Positions 1 through 6,625 of a DNA stretch of 14,485 nt are shown here, piece after piece. The stretch spans positions 1-14,485 of the forward strand of contig DASYMJ010000078.1 of assembly GCA_036009105.1 (NCBI GenBank), given 5' to 3'. Origin of the DNA: JAFAVZ01 sp036009105. GTDB taxonomy: Bacteria; Acidobacteriota; Thermoanaerobaculia; Gp7-AA8. The position numbers and the translations under genes are program-made. Under the pieces are notes generated by a model. It saw only the letters and a list, made by a program, of their open reading frames with translations, was not told the DNA's origin and did no database searches. Numbering within the stretch: the first letter of the stretch is position 1; the number at the start of each line of letters is the position of its first letter.

Positions 1-2
1 GC

Positions 3-848
3 AACGCGCTCGACCATGGCATCGAGACGACCGAGCAGCGGCGGATGAAGGGGAAGAGCCCGGTCGGGCGGGTGACGCTCAACGCCTACCAGCAGGGCAA
101 CTCCGTCGTGCTCGACGTGCACGACGACGGGCGCGGCATCGATCCGGAGCATGTAAAAGAGGTGGCCGTGAAGCGCGGCCTCGTCTCGGCGGGCGACGTC
201 GTCGATGCGCAGCGCGCCTACGAGCTCCTCTTCACGCCCGGCTTCTCCACGGCGTCGCAGGTGAGCGAGATCTCCGGCCGCGGGGTGGGGCTGGATGTGG
301 TGAAGAAGAACATCCAGGAGCTGAAGGGGACGATCGACGTCATCTCCACGGTGAACGAGGGGTCGACGTTCCGCATCATGCTGCCCATCACCCTGGCCAT
401 CATCCAGGCCCTGGTGGTGCGGGCGGGGGGGGAGAACTTCGCCATTCCGCTCACCTCGGTGGAGGAGTCGCTGCGCATCTATTCGCGCGACATCCGTACC
501 GTGGAGCGGCGCGAGGTCTTCACCCTGCGCGATTTCACCCTGCCGCTGCTCCGCCTCTCTGACGCTTTCGGCCTGGCCGACCAGCACGAGCACGGCCCCG
601 ACGCGAAGTGGTTCGTGGTGGTGACCCGCGCCGGCGAGAAGACCGTCGGCCTCCTCGTCGACGCCCTGGTCCGGCAGCAGGAGGTGGTGATCAAGTCGAT
701 CGGCGAGCGCCTCAAGAGCGTGCCCGGCATCGCCGGCGCGACGGAGATCGGGGAGAGCGAGATCGTCCTGGTGATCGACGTCGGCACTTTGATCGATCAC
801 TTCGGCGGTAGAGCTCGCGAGACGCGCGCGTTCGCTATCGCAAATTGA
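3..848 (+). CDS. cheA: Chemotaxis histidine kinase CheA, C-terminal part (5' truncated by window)
   Basis: Sensor kinase that phosphorylates response regulators from a cytoplasmic array with CheW and chemoreceptors. The reading frame is already open at base 3, where it reads NALDHGIE, the N box of the CheA ATP-binding domain. The G1 box DDGRGID (bases 123-143), an F-box-like LLFTPGFST (about 225-251) and the G2 box GRGVGLDVV (276-302) follow. From about base 370 to 830 lies the C-terminal CheW-like regulatory domain, including GLLVDALVRQQEVVIK and ending EIVLVIDVGTLIDHF. The phosphotransfer and dimerisation domains must lie upstream. A methionine at base 45 is internal, not the start. The TGA stop (846-848) lies inside an AT-rich heptad repeat, so the last dozen or so residues after the CheW fold may have been altered by repeat insertion (inference). 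It is the first gene of the cluster seen here and is followed by an ATPase gene. Confidence 0.96.
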   Translation, partial: NALDHGIETTEQRRMKGKSPVGRVTLNAYQQGNSVVLDVHDDGRGIDPEHVKEVAVKRGLVSAGDVVDAQRAYELLFTPGFSTASQVSEISGRGVGLDVVKKNIQELKGTIDVISTVNEGSTFRIMLPITLAIIQALVVRAGGENFAIPLTSVEESLRIYSRDIRTVERREVFTLRDFTLPLLRLSDAFGLADQHEHGPDAKWFVVVTRAGEKTVGLLVDALVRQQEVVIKSIGERLKSVPGIAGATEIGESEIVLVIDVGTLIDHFGGRARETRAFAIAN

Positions 849-941
849 AAATGGGAAATTGAAAATTGAAAATGAAAAACAGAACGTCCGCGCGGCCTCG
901 GCTCGCTTTTTCAATTTTCAATTTTCAATTTTCAATTTCAA
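842..941. repeat. Inverted pair of AT-rich heptanucleotide arrays (AAAATTG type)
   Basis: The left arm (842-876) is five head-to-tail 7-base units of the type AAATTGA with some variants. The right arm (907-941) is the complementary unit ATTTTCA, also about five copies. A GC-rich centre (about 880-906) separates them. Bases 856-873 pair perfectly with 914-931 (18 bp), and the register can slip by 7. The array contains the cheA stop codon and ends seven bases before the next start codon, leaving no Shine-Dalgarno sequence. The same layout recurs at 10723-10805. Confidence 0.9.
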
Positions 942-947
942 ACAGCC

Positions 948-1760
948 ATGTTTGAACAATTCTTCGGCCTCACCGCCAAGCCCTTCGGCAAAACCCCCGA
1001 CCCTTCCTTTCTCTACGAGTCGGGTCAGCACAAGGAAGCGTTGGCCCGGCTGGAGTACGCGGTGGAGGAGAAGGAGCTGGCGCTGCTCGTGGGCGACATC
1101 GGCTCCGGCAAGACCACGCTCTCCCGCGCGCTGATCGACCGGATCGGCGAGGCGCGGCCGATCATCCTCCTGATCAACCCGCGCCTCACGCCGGTGCAGC
1201 TGCTGCGCGCCGTCTCCGCGGCGCTGGGCATCGAGCCGGCGAAGTTCCGCAACGAGCTGCTGGACCGGCTGCATACGAAGCTGTTCGAGCTGTACGAGGA
1301 GGGTCGGGAGCCGGTGCTGATCATCGACGAGGCGCAGCTGATTCCCTCCAAGGCGACGTTCGACGAGATCCGCCTCCTGACCAACTTCCAGTTGGACGAT
1401 CAGAACCTCCTCTCCGTCCTCCTCATCGGGCAGCCGGAGCTGGAGGCGCGCCTCGACCGGGCCGCCTACGCGCCGCTGCGCCAGCGCATCGGGATGCGCT
1501 ACTCTCTCGGTCCTTTGACCCTCGAGGACACCGTCCGCTACATCGACCACCGCCTCCGCGTTGCCGGCGGCGCGCGCAACCCGTTCAGCAGCGACGCCGT
1601 GCGCGAGATCCACCAGCTCTCCGGCGGCATCCCCCGCCTGATCAACACGCTGGCCACGACCGCCCTGCTCGACGCCTTCGGCGAAGACGCCCCGCACATC
1701 GATCCCGCCCGCATCGCCGCCGCCGCCCGCGAGCACCGCATGGAGCCCGCGCATGGTTGA
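948..1760 (+). CDS. ExeA/GspA-like AAA ATPase in the chemosensory cluster
   Basis: A 270-residue AAA-type ATPase of the family that includes the secretion ATPase ExeA/GspA. The start MFEQFFGLTAKPFGKTPDPSFLY matches the signature N-terminus of the family (FFGL..KPF..TPD..F). The Walker A motif is GDIGSGKTT (residues 49-57) and Walker B is VLIIDEAQ (D127, E128). An arginine-rich sensor region RQRIGMRYSLGPL follows, with the C-terminal lid SGGIPRLINTLATTALLDAF. Full-length GspA/ExeA proteins carry a transmembrane segment and a periplasmic peptidoglycan-binding region; this protein stops after the ATPase core, so it is predicted to be cytoplasmic. It overlaps the next gene by 8 bases, indicating translational coupling to cheW. 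A role in energising or positioning an envelope machine or signalling array is inference. The ATG at 948 is the natural family start although no Shine-Dalgarno is visible. Confidence 0.88.
   Translation: MFEQFFGLTAKPFGKTPDPSFLYESGQHKEALARLEYAVEEKELALLVGDIGSGKTTLSRALIDRIGEARPIILLINPRLTPVQLLRAVSAALGIEPAKFRNELLDRLHTKLFELYEEGREPVLIIDEAQLIPSKATFDEIRLLTNFQLDDQNLLSVLLIGQPELEARLDRAAYAPLRQRIGMRYSLGPLTLEDTVRYIDHRLRVAGGARNPFSSDAVREIHQLSGGIPRLINTLATTALLDAFGEDAPHIDPARIAAAAREHRMEPAHG
1742..1745 (+). promoter_or_regulatory. Ribosome binding site for the CheW gene
   Basis: GGAG lies 7 bases before the ATG at 1753, inside the end of the ATPase gene. It supports this start even though the protein's first 90 residues are not part of the CheW fold. 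Confidence 0.6.
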
Positions 1761-2463
1761 TCTGGTGAAGATCCGGAAGAAGGCCAGGAAGGGCGATCAG
1801 CGATCGGCGATCAGCGATCAGGAGAACGTGGCGGAGCCGCAGCCCGCGCCCGACCCCTTACCGACAACCGACAACCGACAACCGACAACCGCCCCGCAAC
1901 CAGCAACCAACAACCAGCAACCAGCAACTGAGCCGTCCAAGCTCACCCGCTTCAAAGAAGAAGCCGGCCGCCGCCGCGAGGTCGTCAAATCCGAGGAGCG
2001 CGGCGCCGAGGCGGAGCAGCGGGAGCTGCTCACCTTCTCCATCGCCGAGGAGCAATACGCCCTCGACATCGAGCACATCGTGGAGATCGTCCGTCCCCGC
2101 AACATCACCCGCGTGCCGAACGCGGAGGAGTCGATCGTCGGCATCATGTCGTTGCGCGGCACCATCGTCACGCTGGTGGACGTGCGGCAGCGGCTGCGCC
2201 ATGGCCTGGCCGGTGCGCAGACCGAGGACACGCGCGTGATCGTGGTGGACTACCGCGGCGAGATCCTCGGGTTCGAAGTGGACCGGGTGCAGCGGGTGGT
2301 CAAGATCGAGCCGGGCGCCATCGAGCCCCATCCGGTGGTCCACGCCAGCGAGAGCGAAGCGGCCATCCGCGGCGTCTTCCGGCAGGGCGGCGCGTTGACG
2401 ATCCTCCTCGATTTCGACAAGCTACTGGACCGCGGCGCCACCCGCGCCCAGCGAGCTTCCTGA
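1753..2463 (+). CDS. cheW: CheW-like coupling protein with disordered, repeat-derived N-terminal extension
   Basis: Couples CheA to chemoreceptors. Residues 91-230 form the CheW fold: ELLTFSIAEEQYALDIEHI, a receptor/kinase-contact stretch with PNAEESIVGIMSLRGTIVTLVDV, then TRVIVVDYRGEILGFEVD and a closing segment with LTILLDFDKLL. The usual CheW is about 150-170 residues, while this one has 236. The extra N-terminus is basic (KIRKKARKG) and then low in complexity, rich in Pro, Thr, Asn and Gln. Its DNA consists largely of heptanucleotide tandem arrays (1793-1820, 1860-1890, 1897-1931), read in frame to give GDQRSAISDQE and PTTDNRQPTT-like peptides. The start overlaps the ATPase gene stop by 8 bases and has a good GGAG site. 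The next gene begins 13 bases after the stop. The extension is probably an unstructured linker of recent origin (inference). Confidence 0.93.
   Translation: MVDLVKIRKKARKGDQRSAISDQENVAEPQPAPDPLPTTDNRQPTTAPQPATNNQQPATEPSKLTRFKEEAGRRREVVKSEERGAEAEQRELLTFSIAEEQYALDIEHIVEIVRPRNITRVPNAEESIVGIMSLRGTIVTLVDVRQRLRHGLAGAQTEDTRVIVVDYRGEILGFEVDRVQRVVKIEPGAIEPHPVVHASESEAAIRGVFRQGGALTILLDFDKLLDRGATRAQRAS
1793..1820 (+). repeat. Heptad array GCGATCA (four units) inside cheW
   Basis: Four tandem 7-base units, GCGATCA, GCGATCG, GCGATCA and GCGATCA, are read in frame as part of the CheW N-terminal extension (residues 14-23). There is no inverted partner nearby. Confidence 0.85.
1860..1890 (+). repeat. Heptad array ACCGACA (four perfect units) inside cheW
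   Basis: Four perfect copies of ACCGACA (1860-1887) and a partial fifth are translated in frame as part of the Thr/Asp/Asn/Gln-rich extension (residues 36-46). Confidence 0.9.
1897..1931 (+). repeat. Heptad array CAACCAG (five units) inside cheW
   Basis: Units CAACCAG, CAACCAA, CAACCAG, CAACCAG and a diverged CAACTGA are head to tail and directly follow the ACCGACA array after six bases. They encode the Asn/Gln/Pro-rich residues 49-60 of CheW. Confidence 0.88.
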
Positions 2464-2476
2464 ACACTGGCCTCCG

Positions 2477-3346
2477 ATGGAACTGACCTGCAAGCAGTGC
2501 GGCTCGAAGTTTCGCGCGGCGATCCAGCTGCCGCTGAAGAGCCCCGTCCGCGTCGCCTGCCCCTCCTGCCGCAACCAGATGGTGGTCAAGCCGTCCAGCG
2601 GCGCGCACAAAGCCATCACCCCGGCCGAGCTCGCGCAGCCGCAGCCGCAGGGCCGCAAGCGCGTCGCCGCCATCACCGATGAGCCGCGCCCCTTCCGCCA
2701 CTTCCTCGGCGAGCACCTGCGCCGCCTCGGCTTCGAAGTGGCCTACTTCGAGACCGGCGACCCGGCGCTGGAGTTCATCCGCCGCAGCCGGGCCGACCTC
2801 CTCATCGTCAACGTTTACCTGCGAGGCAAGCTCGGGGTCGAAGTGACGGAAGAGATCAAGGCCGATCCCGACCTCCAGCACACCCGGGTCATCCTCATCG
2901 GCGCCCTCTTCCGGGCCAACCGTTTCCGGGCCAACCCGACGAACCTCTACGGCGCGGACGAGTACATCGAGGAGCAGGTGCCGGAGAAAGAGTTCCGCCA
3001 GATCGTGCGCAGGCTCTTTCCCACCATCGGCGGCACGGCGGAGATCCCCATCGAGCCGCGCGAGTACGACGAGGCGCGCCGCCTGGCCCGTCTCATCCTC
3101 TCCGACATCGTGATCTACCACGCGGGCGCGGTCGAGCGCGGCATCCGCGACAACAACTTCTTCGAGGTGCTGCGCGAGGAGATCGAGGAGGGCCGCCAGT
3201 ACTACGACTCGCGCGTGCCGTTCCGCGTCCGGCGCGACACGGAGATCTACACCGAGACGCTGCAGCAGTTCGTACAGATGAAGCGGGAGGAGCTCGAGCG
3301 GCTGACCAGCGGCCAGGGTCAGGGCCAGGGCTCGGGGGTGGCTTGA
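2477..3346 (+). CDS. Zinc-ribbon protein with degenerate (pseudo-) receiver domain
   Basis: A 289-residue multidomain protein. Residues 1-38 form a zinc-ribbon finger with C5-x2-C8 and C28-x2-C31, like the MJ0042-type N-terminal fingers. A Pro/Gln linker (about 46-60) leads to a receiver-like fold at about 62-180, seen in VAAITDEPRPF, the strand DLLIVNVYL and GADEYIEEQV. The usual phosphoacceptor aspartate is Asn112 (codon AAC, 2810-2812). The conserved Thr/Ser after strand 4 appears to be Gly (VILIGAL), and the usual lysine in the GADDYLTKP-type motif is replaced by Glu. The domain is therefore unlikely to be phosphorylated by CheA. Residues 190-280 are an acidic helical domain with a tyrosine-rich part (GRQYYDSRVPF, EIYTETLQQF) that I do not recognise. 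The stop overlaps the next start by one base (TGATG). It may act as a phosphorylation-independent adaptor (inference). Confidence 0.85.
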   Translation: MELTCKQCGSKFRAAIQLPLKSPVRVACPSCRNQMVVKPSSGAHKAITPAELAQPQPQGRKRVAAITDEPRPFRHFLGEHLRRLGFEVAYFETGDPALEFIRRSRADLLIVNVYLRGKLGVEVTEEIKADPDLQHTRVILIGALFRANRFRANPTNLYGADEYIEEQVPEKEFRQIVRRLFPTIGGTAEIPIEPREYDEARRLARLILSDIVIYHAGAVERGIRDNNFFEVLREEIEEGRQYYDSRVPFRVRRDTEIYTETLQQFVQMKREELERLTSGQGQGQGSGVA

Positions 3347-5568
3347 TGACGGATCCACAGTTGATCGAGCAGGCCCGCTCCACCGATCCCGACGCCCGGC
3401 AGAAAGCCGCTTTCCTCGTCTCCAGCTCGCCCGACGCGCGCAACCTGCCGCTGATGTTCGAGCTTCTCGGCGACAAGGACTGGCGCGTGCGCAAGACGAT
3501 CGTGGACGGCTTCGTGCGCGACGCCCGCGCGGAAATCGTGGGCGGCCTGCTCGACTCGCTCTCCGACGCGGAGAACGCCGGCAAACGCAACTCCTCCACC
3601 GAGGCCCTGGTGCGGATCGGAGATGCGGCCATTGCCCCGATCGTGAAGCGGTTGCGCGAAGAGAACGACATCGACGTCCGCCTCTCCCTGGTCAACCTGT
3701 TGGGCGACCTGCGCAGCCCGGAAGGCTTCGCCATCCTCATCGAGCTGCTGGAGCGCGAGCACGACATCAACGTCGCTTCATCGATCGTTTCCTCGCTGGG
3801 CAAGTACCGCGACGCCTCCGCGCTGCCGCACCTCATGCGCGTCCTGCGCATGCGCGACGACCTCTGGCTCAAGTTCCACGTCATCGAAGCCCTGGGCGAG
3901 ATCGGCGACCGCGCGGCGCTGCCGACCATCCTGCCGCTTTACAACGAGAAGTCTTTGCGCAAGCCGGTGCTCGAAGCGGTGGGCAAGATCGCGGACGTCG
4001 GCACGGTCAGCTTCCTGCTGCGCATCATCAACGACGAGGAGAAGCTGAACCTGACCGCCCTGCGGGCCCTGGTTCGCATCGCCGAGACGAGCAAGCCGCG
4101 CATCGTGGAACAGGCCGAGCGGCAGCTCATCCAGCGCAAGTTCCGCGAGTCGTTCCCCAGGGAGAAGATCGCGCCGCTGGTCGACCACCTCCACACCACG
4201 CCCAAGCGCGAGGTGAAGAACTTCATCCTCAAGTTCCTCGGCTGGTCCGGCGACGAGCGCGCCCTCCCCGTGCTGATGCACTACATGGAGCAGCCGGACA
4301 CCGCGGAGGTGGCGGCGCAGGGGCTGATCGATTTCGGCGTCGCGGCCATGCCGGCCATCCTCACCGCATTGCGCAACGCGGACGAGGACGAGGTCGTGGC
4401 GCTCCTGCTGCGCATCATCAACGTCCTCGGCGGGCGCGACACGGTGCCGAGCATCCTCCAGTTCCTCGATCACGAGAACCCGACCATCCGCCGCCTGGCC
4501 ATCGAGACCTTGGGCGAGGTCGTCGATCCGGCCTCCATCGACTATCTGCTGGCCAAGCTCGACGATGCGGACGTCGCCTCGCAGCAGGCCGCCGTCAACT
4601 CCATCTCCGCGCTGGTCAGCGCTTTCCCGGAGAGCAAGGCGGACGTGCTGGCCCGGATCAAGCGCCTGCTGCAATCGAAGTCGGTGCCGGCGAAGCTCAA
4701 TTCGCTCTCCGTGTTCGTGAACATCCAGGGGGAGGGCTACCACGACGGGTTGCTGCTCTCCTCCAAGGACAGCGATGCGGTGATCCGGCAGAAGGCGGTC
4801 TCCCTGATGGGGAAATTCGGCGAGGAGCGCTTCGCCGACCAGCTCGTGCTCTCACTGGCCGATGAATCGACCGCCGTCCGCCTGGCCGGCATCAACGCCA
4901 TCGTGCATCTGCGGCCGGAGAAGGGCCTCGCCCCGCTCATCAGCTCTCTGGAGGATCCCGACATCTGGATCCGCACCGCCGCGGCGCAGGCCCTGGGGGA
5001 GTACCGCCAGCCGGCGGCTCTGCAGCCGCTGATGCGGCATCTGGAGCAGGACCTCCCGCCCGTGCGCATCGCCGTGATCGAAGCCCTCGGCAAGTCGGAA
5101 GACGCCGGCGTGCGCGACGTCCTCTTCGCCTGCCTCGGCGAGTCCGATCTGGAGATCCGCCGCGCGGCGATCCTCGCCCTGGCCCGCGTGCCGGGGAAGG
5201 AAGTGTTCGACCGCCTCGCCGCGGAGCTGGGCAATGTCGACTGGCGCATCCGGGCCGCCGCGGCGACCGCCCTCGGCGGCCGGGGAGACCGCGACGCGCT
5301 GCCGCTGCTGCATCGGGCCCTGGAGGATGCGGACACGTACGTGCAGCAGTCGGCCGTCCTCGCCCTGGACAAGATCCCGGACCGCTCGTCGTTTCCGCAT
5401 CTGTTCCGGGCCCTGGAGAACACGGCCATCCTCGACGAGGTGTCGGAGGTATTCGTCCGCCACAAGCATCTCTACCGCGACCTGCTGGAGGAGGCGTGGC
5501 GCACGGCGGACAGCAGGAGAGAGGTAGTGATTGCAGCCATCTTGCAGGCCATGAGGGGAGAACGATGA
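3346..5568 (+). CDS. HEAT-repeat protein of the chemosensory cluster
   Basis: A 740-residue protein made almost entirely of HEAT / PBS-lyase-like helical repeats of about 30-38 residues, for example DPDIWIRTAAAQALGEYRQP, and NVDWRIRAAAATALGGRGDR. The typical D-x-x-V/I-R-x-x-A-x-x-ALG pattern recurs from residue 30 to about 690. There is no signal peptide, membrane segment or catalytic motif, so it is predicted to be a cytoplasmic scaffold or binding protein. Such proteins sit beside chemosensory genes in some bacteria, for instance in the Che7 system of Myxococcus xanthus. The ATG at 3346 overlaps the preceding stop (TGATG); a TTG one codon upstream (3343) is possible and adds one residue. 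A G-rich stretch (3334-3338) may serve as a weak ribosome site. The TGA stop lies inside a heptad repeat, so the natural C-terminus may have been replaced by it. Confidence 0.93.
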   Translation: MTDPQLIEQARSTDPDARQKAAFLVSSSPDARNLPLMFELLGDKDWRVRKTIVDGFVRDARAEIVGGLLDSLSDAENAGKRNSSTEALVRIGDAAIAPIVKRLREENDIDVRLSLVNLLGDLRSPEGFAILIELLEREHDINVASSIVSSLGKYRDASALPHLMRVLRMRDDLWLKFHVIEALGEIGDRAALPTILPLYNEKSLRKPVLEAVGKIADVGTVSFLLRIINDEEKLNLTALRALVRIAETSKPRIVEQAERQLIQRKFRESFPREKIAPLVDHLHTTPKREVKNFILKFLGWSGDERALPVLMHYMEQPDTAEVAAQGLIDFGVAAMPAILTALRNADEDEVVALLLRIINVLGGRDTVPSILQFLDHENPTIRRLAIETLGEVVDPASIDYLLAKLDDADVASQQAAVNSISALVSAFPESKADVLARIKRLLQSKSVPAKLNSLSVFVNIQGEGYHDGLLLSSKDSDAVIRQKAVSLMGKFGEERFADQLVLSLADESTAVRLAGINAIVHLRPEKGLAPLISSLEDPDIWIRTAAAQALGEYRQPAALQPLMRHLEQDLPPVRIAVIEALGKSEDAGVRDVLFACLGESDLEIRRAAILALARVPGKEVFDRLAAELGNVDWRIRAAAATALGGRGDRDALPLLHRALEDADTYVQQSAVLALDKIPDRSSFPHLFRALENTAILDEVSEVFVRHKHLYRDLLEEAWRTADSRREVVIAAILQAMRGER

Positions 5569-5641
5569 ACGAGGAAGGATGAACGATGAGCAAAAGCGGG
5601 GCACGCCTCGTTCATCGTTCATCCTTCCTCGTTCATCGTTC
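5560..5641. repeat. Inverted pair of GAACGAT-type heptad arrays upstream of cheR
   Basis: The left arm (5560-5587) reads GAACGAT, GAACGAG, GAAGGAT, GAACGAT. The right arm (5607-5641) is five inverted heptads: CTCGTTC, ATCGTTC, ATCCTTC, CTCGTTC, ATCGTTC. Bases 5560-5589 pair perfectly with 5612-5641, a 30-bp stem with a 22-base loop. The array supplies the stop codon of the HEAT gene (5566-5568) and ends six bases before the cheR ATG, where a Shine-Dalgarno would be expected. No T-tract follows, so it is not a standard intrinsic terminator. The 35-base right arm is identical to 6534-6568. Confidence 0.93.
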
Positions 5642-5647
5642 TAAGAC

Positions 5648-6499
5648 ATGTCCACGTTCAACCTGTCGCTGAACCATCATCTCGAGTTGCCGGACGACGT
5701 CTTCCGGCTGCTGCGGGAGCAGATTTACAAGCGCACGGGGATGTGGTTCACGGACGCCTCGAAGTACCTTCTGCAGAAGCGTCTCTCCCCCCGCGCCCGG
5801 GAGCTGAATTTCGACTCGTTCCAGAAGTACTTTTACTTCCTGCAATACGACCCCCGCGCGGAGTCGGAGTTCGACCACATCTACGACCTCGTCACCACGA
5901 ACGAGACGTATTTCTTCCGCGAGCCGGCGCAGCTCACCGCTTTCATCGAGGAGATCATCCCCGACCTGCTGGCGCGCAAGGCGGTGAAGAAGATCCGCGT
6001 CTGGTCGGCCGGTTGTTCGTCCGGGGAGGAGCCGTATACGCTCGCCATGCTGCTGCAGGAAGCGGGCTGGTACAACCAGGCCACCTTCGAGATCTTCGCC
6101 AGCGACATCAACCAGCAGGTGCTGGCCAAGGCGCGCAAGGGCCTCTATCGCGAGAACGCCTTCCGCGCCACGACTCCCGAATTGCGGGAGCGCTATTTCG
6201 CCCGCCAGGACGACGGCGCGTGGCGCATCAGCGACGAGATCCGCAACCGCATCTCCTTCGGCCGCCTCAATCTCTATGACGAGGCGCGCGTCTCGCTGCT
6301 GGGCCACCTCGACGTCGTCTTCTGCCGCAACGTCATCATCTATTTCGACGACGCCTCCAAACGCGTCGTCGTCTCCAATTTCTACAATCGCCTGATCGAC
6401 GGCGGCTACCTGCTGCTGGGCCACTCCGAGTCGCTCATTTCGCTATCGACGCAGTTCAAGCTGCGGCACCTGAAGAACGACATGGTGTACCAGAAGTAG
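5648..6499 (+). CDS. cheR: Chemoreceptor glutamate methyltransferase CheR
   Basis: Transfers a methyl group from S-adenosylmethionine to glutamates of chemoreceptors, giving adaptation opposite to CheB. The 283-residue length is typical. Residues 15-80 are the N-terminal helical domain (LREQIYKRTGMWF). The catalytic domain starts with TTNETYFFR (83-91), followed by the SAM-binding motif WSAGCSSGEEPYT (W119-T131), the acidic FASDIN strand, FCRNVIIYFD and the closing GGYLLLGHSES. There is no C-terminal TPR extension. The ATG at 5648 gives the normal start; the TAAGAC between the hairpin repeat and the ATG is not a convincing ribosome site. The gene is flanked on both sides by the same heptad repeat type. 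Substrate receptors are not encoded in the window. Confidence 0.97.
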   Translation: MSTFNLSLNHHLELPDDVFRLLREQIYKRTGMWFTDASKYLLQKRLSPRARELNFDSFQKYFYFLQYDPRAESEFDHIYDLVTTNETYFFREPAQLTAFIEEIIPDLLARKAVKKIRVWSAGCSSGEEPYTLAMLLQEAGWYNQATFEIFASDINQQVLAKARKGLYRENAFRATTPELRERYFARQDDGAWRISDEIRNRISFGRLNLYDEARVSLLGHLDVVFCRNVIIYFDDASKRVVVSNFYNRLIDGGYLLLGHSESLISLSTQFKLRHLKNDMVYQK

Positions 6500-6570
6500 G
6501 GAACGATGAACACGACACGAGCCGCCGCGTGCGCTCGTTCATCGTTCATCCTTCCTCGTTCATCGTTCCC
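6499..6570. repeat. Second GAACGAT-type inverted heptad array, between cheR and cheB
   Basis: The short left arm (6499-6511) is about two heptads and pairs perfectly over 13 bp with 6558-6570. The right arm (6534-6568) has five inverted heptads and is identical, base for base, with the 35-base right arm at 5607-5641. The centre is GC-rich (about 6512-6533) and differs from the centre of the first copy. The repeat begins at the last base of the cheR stop codon. Confidence 0.92.
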
Positions 6571-6610
6571 AATCGGCCCTTACGTCCGGATCCGACCGCG
6601 GTCCTGCCGC

Positions 6611-6616
6611 TAGAAT
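6611..6616 (+). promoter_or_regulatory. Possible -10 element before cheB
   Basis: TAGAAT lies 9 bases before the cheB ATG. No matching -35 hexamer is found at the usual distance. It resembles GCTAGATT before the GAF gene and could mark a very short leader. Weak evidence. Confidence 0.25.
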
Positions 6617-6625
6617 GCGGCCCGC

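Noticed and set aside
45..848. CheA as a complete 267-residue protein starting at ATG 45
   Set aside because: The frame is open upstream and encodes the kinase N box (NALDHGIE) before this methionine, so the gene is simply cut by the window edge.
842..941. Intrinsic terminators formed by the inverted heptad arrays
   Set aside because: The stems are either AT-rich or lack a following T-tract, and the right arms merge into the next gene's start region. They may have RNA effects but do not meet terminator criteria.
2300..4743. Long antisense frames (2300-3358 and 3778-4743) on the - strand
   Set aside because: They mirror the pseudo-receiver and HEAT genes. The translations are repetitive in step with the HEAT repeats and have no independent motif.
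5560..6570. CRISPR array
   Set aside because: The repeat units are 7 bases, head to tail without spacers, in inverted pairs. There are no cas genes.
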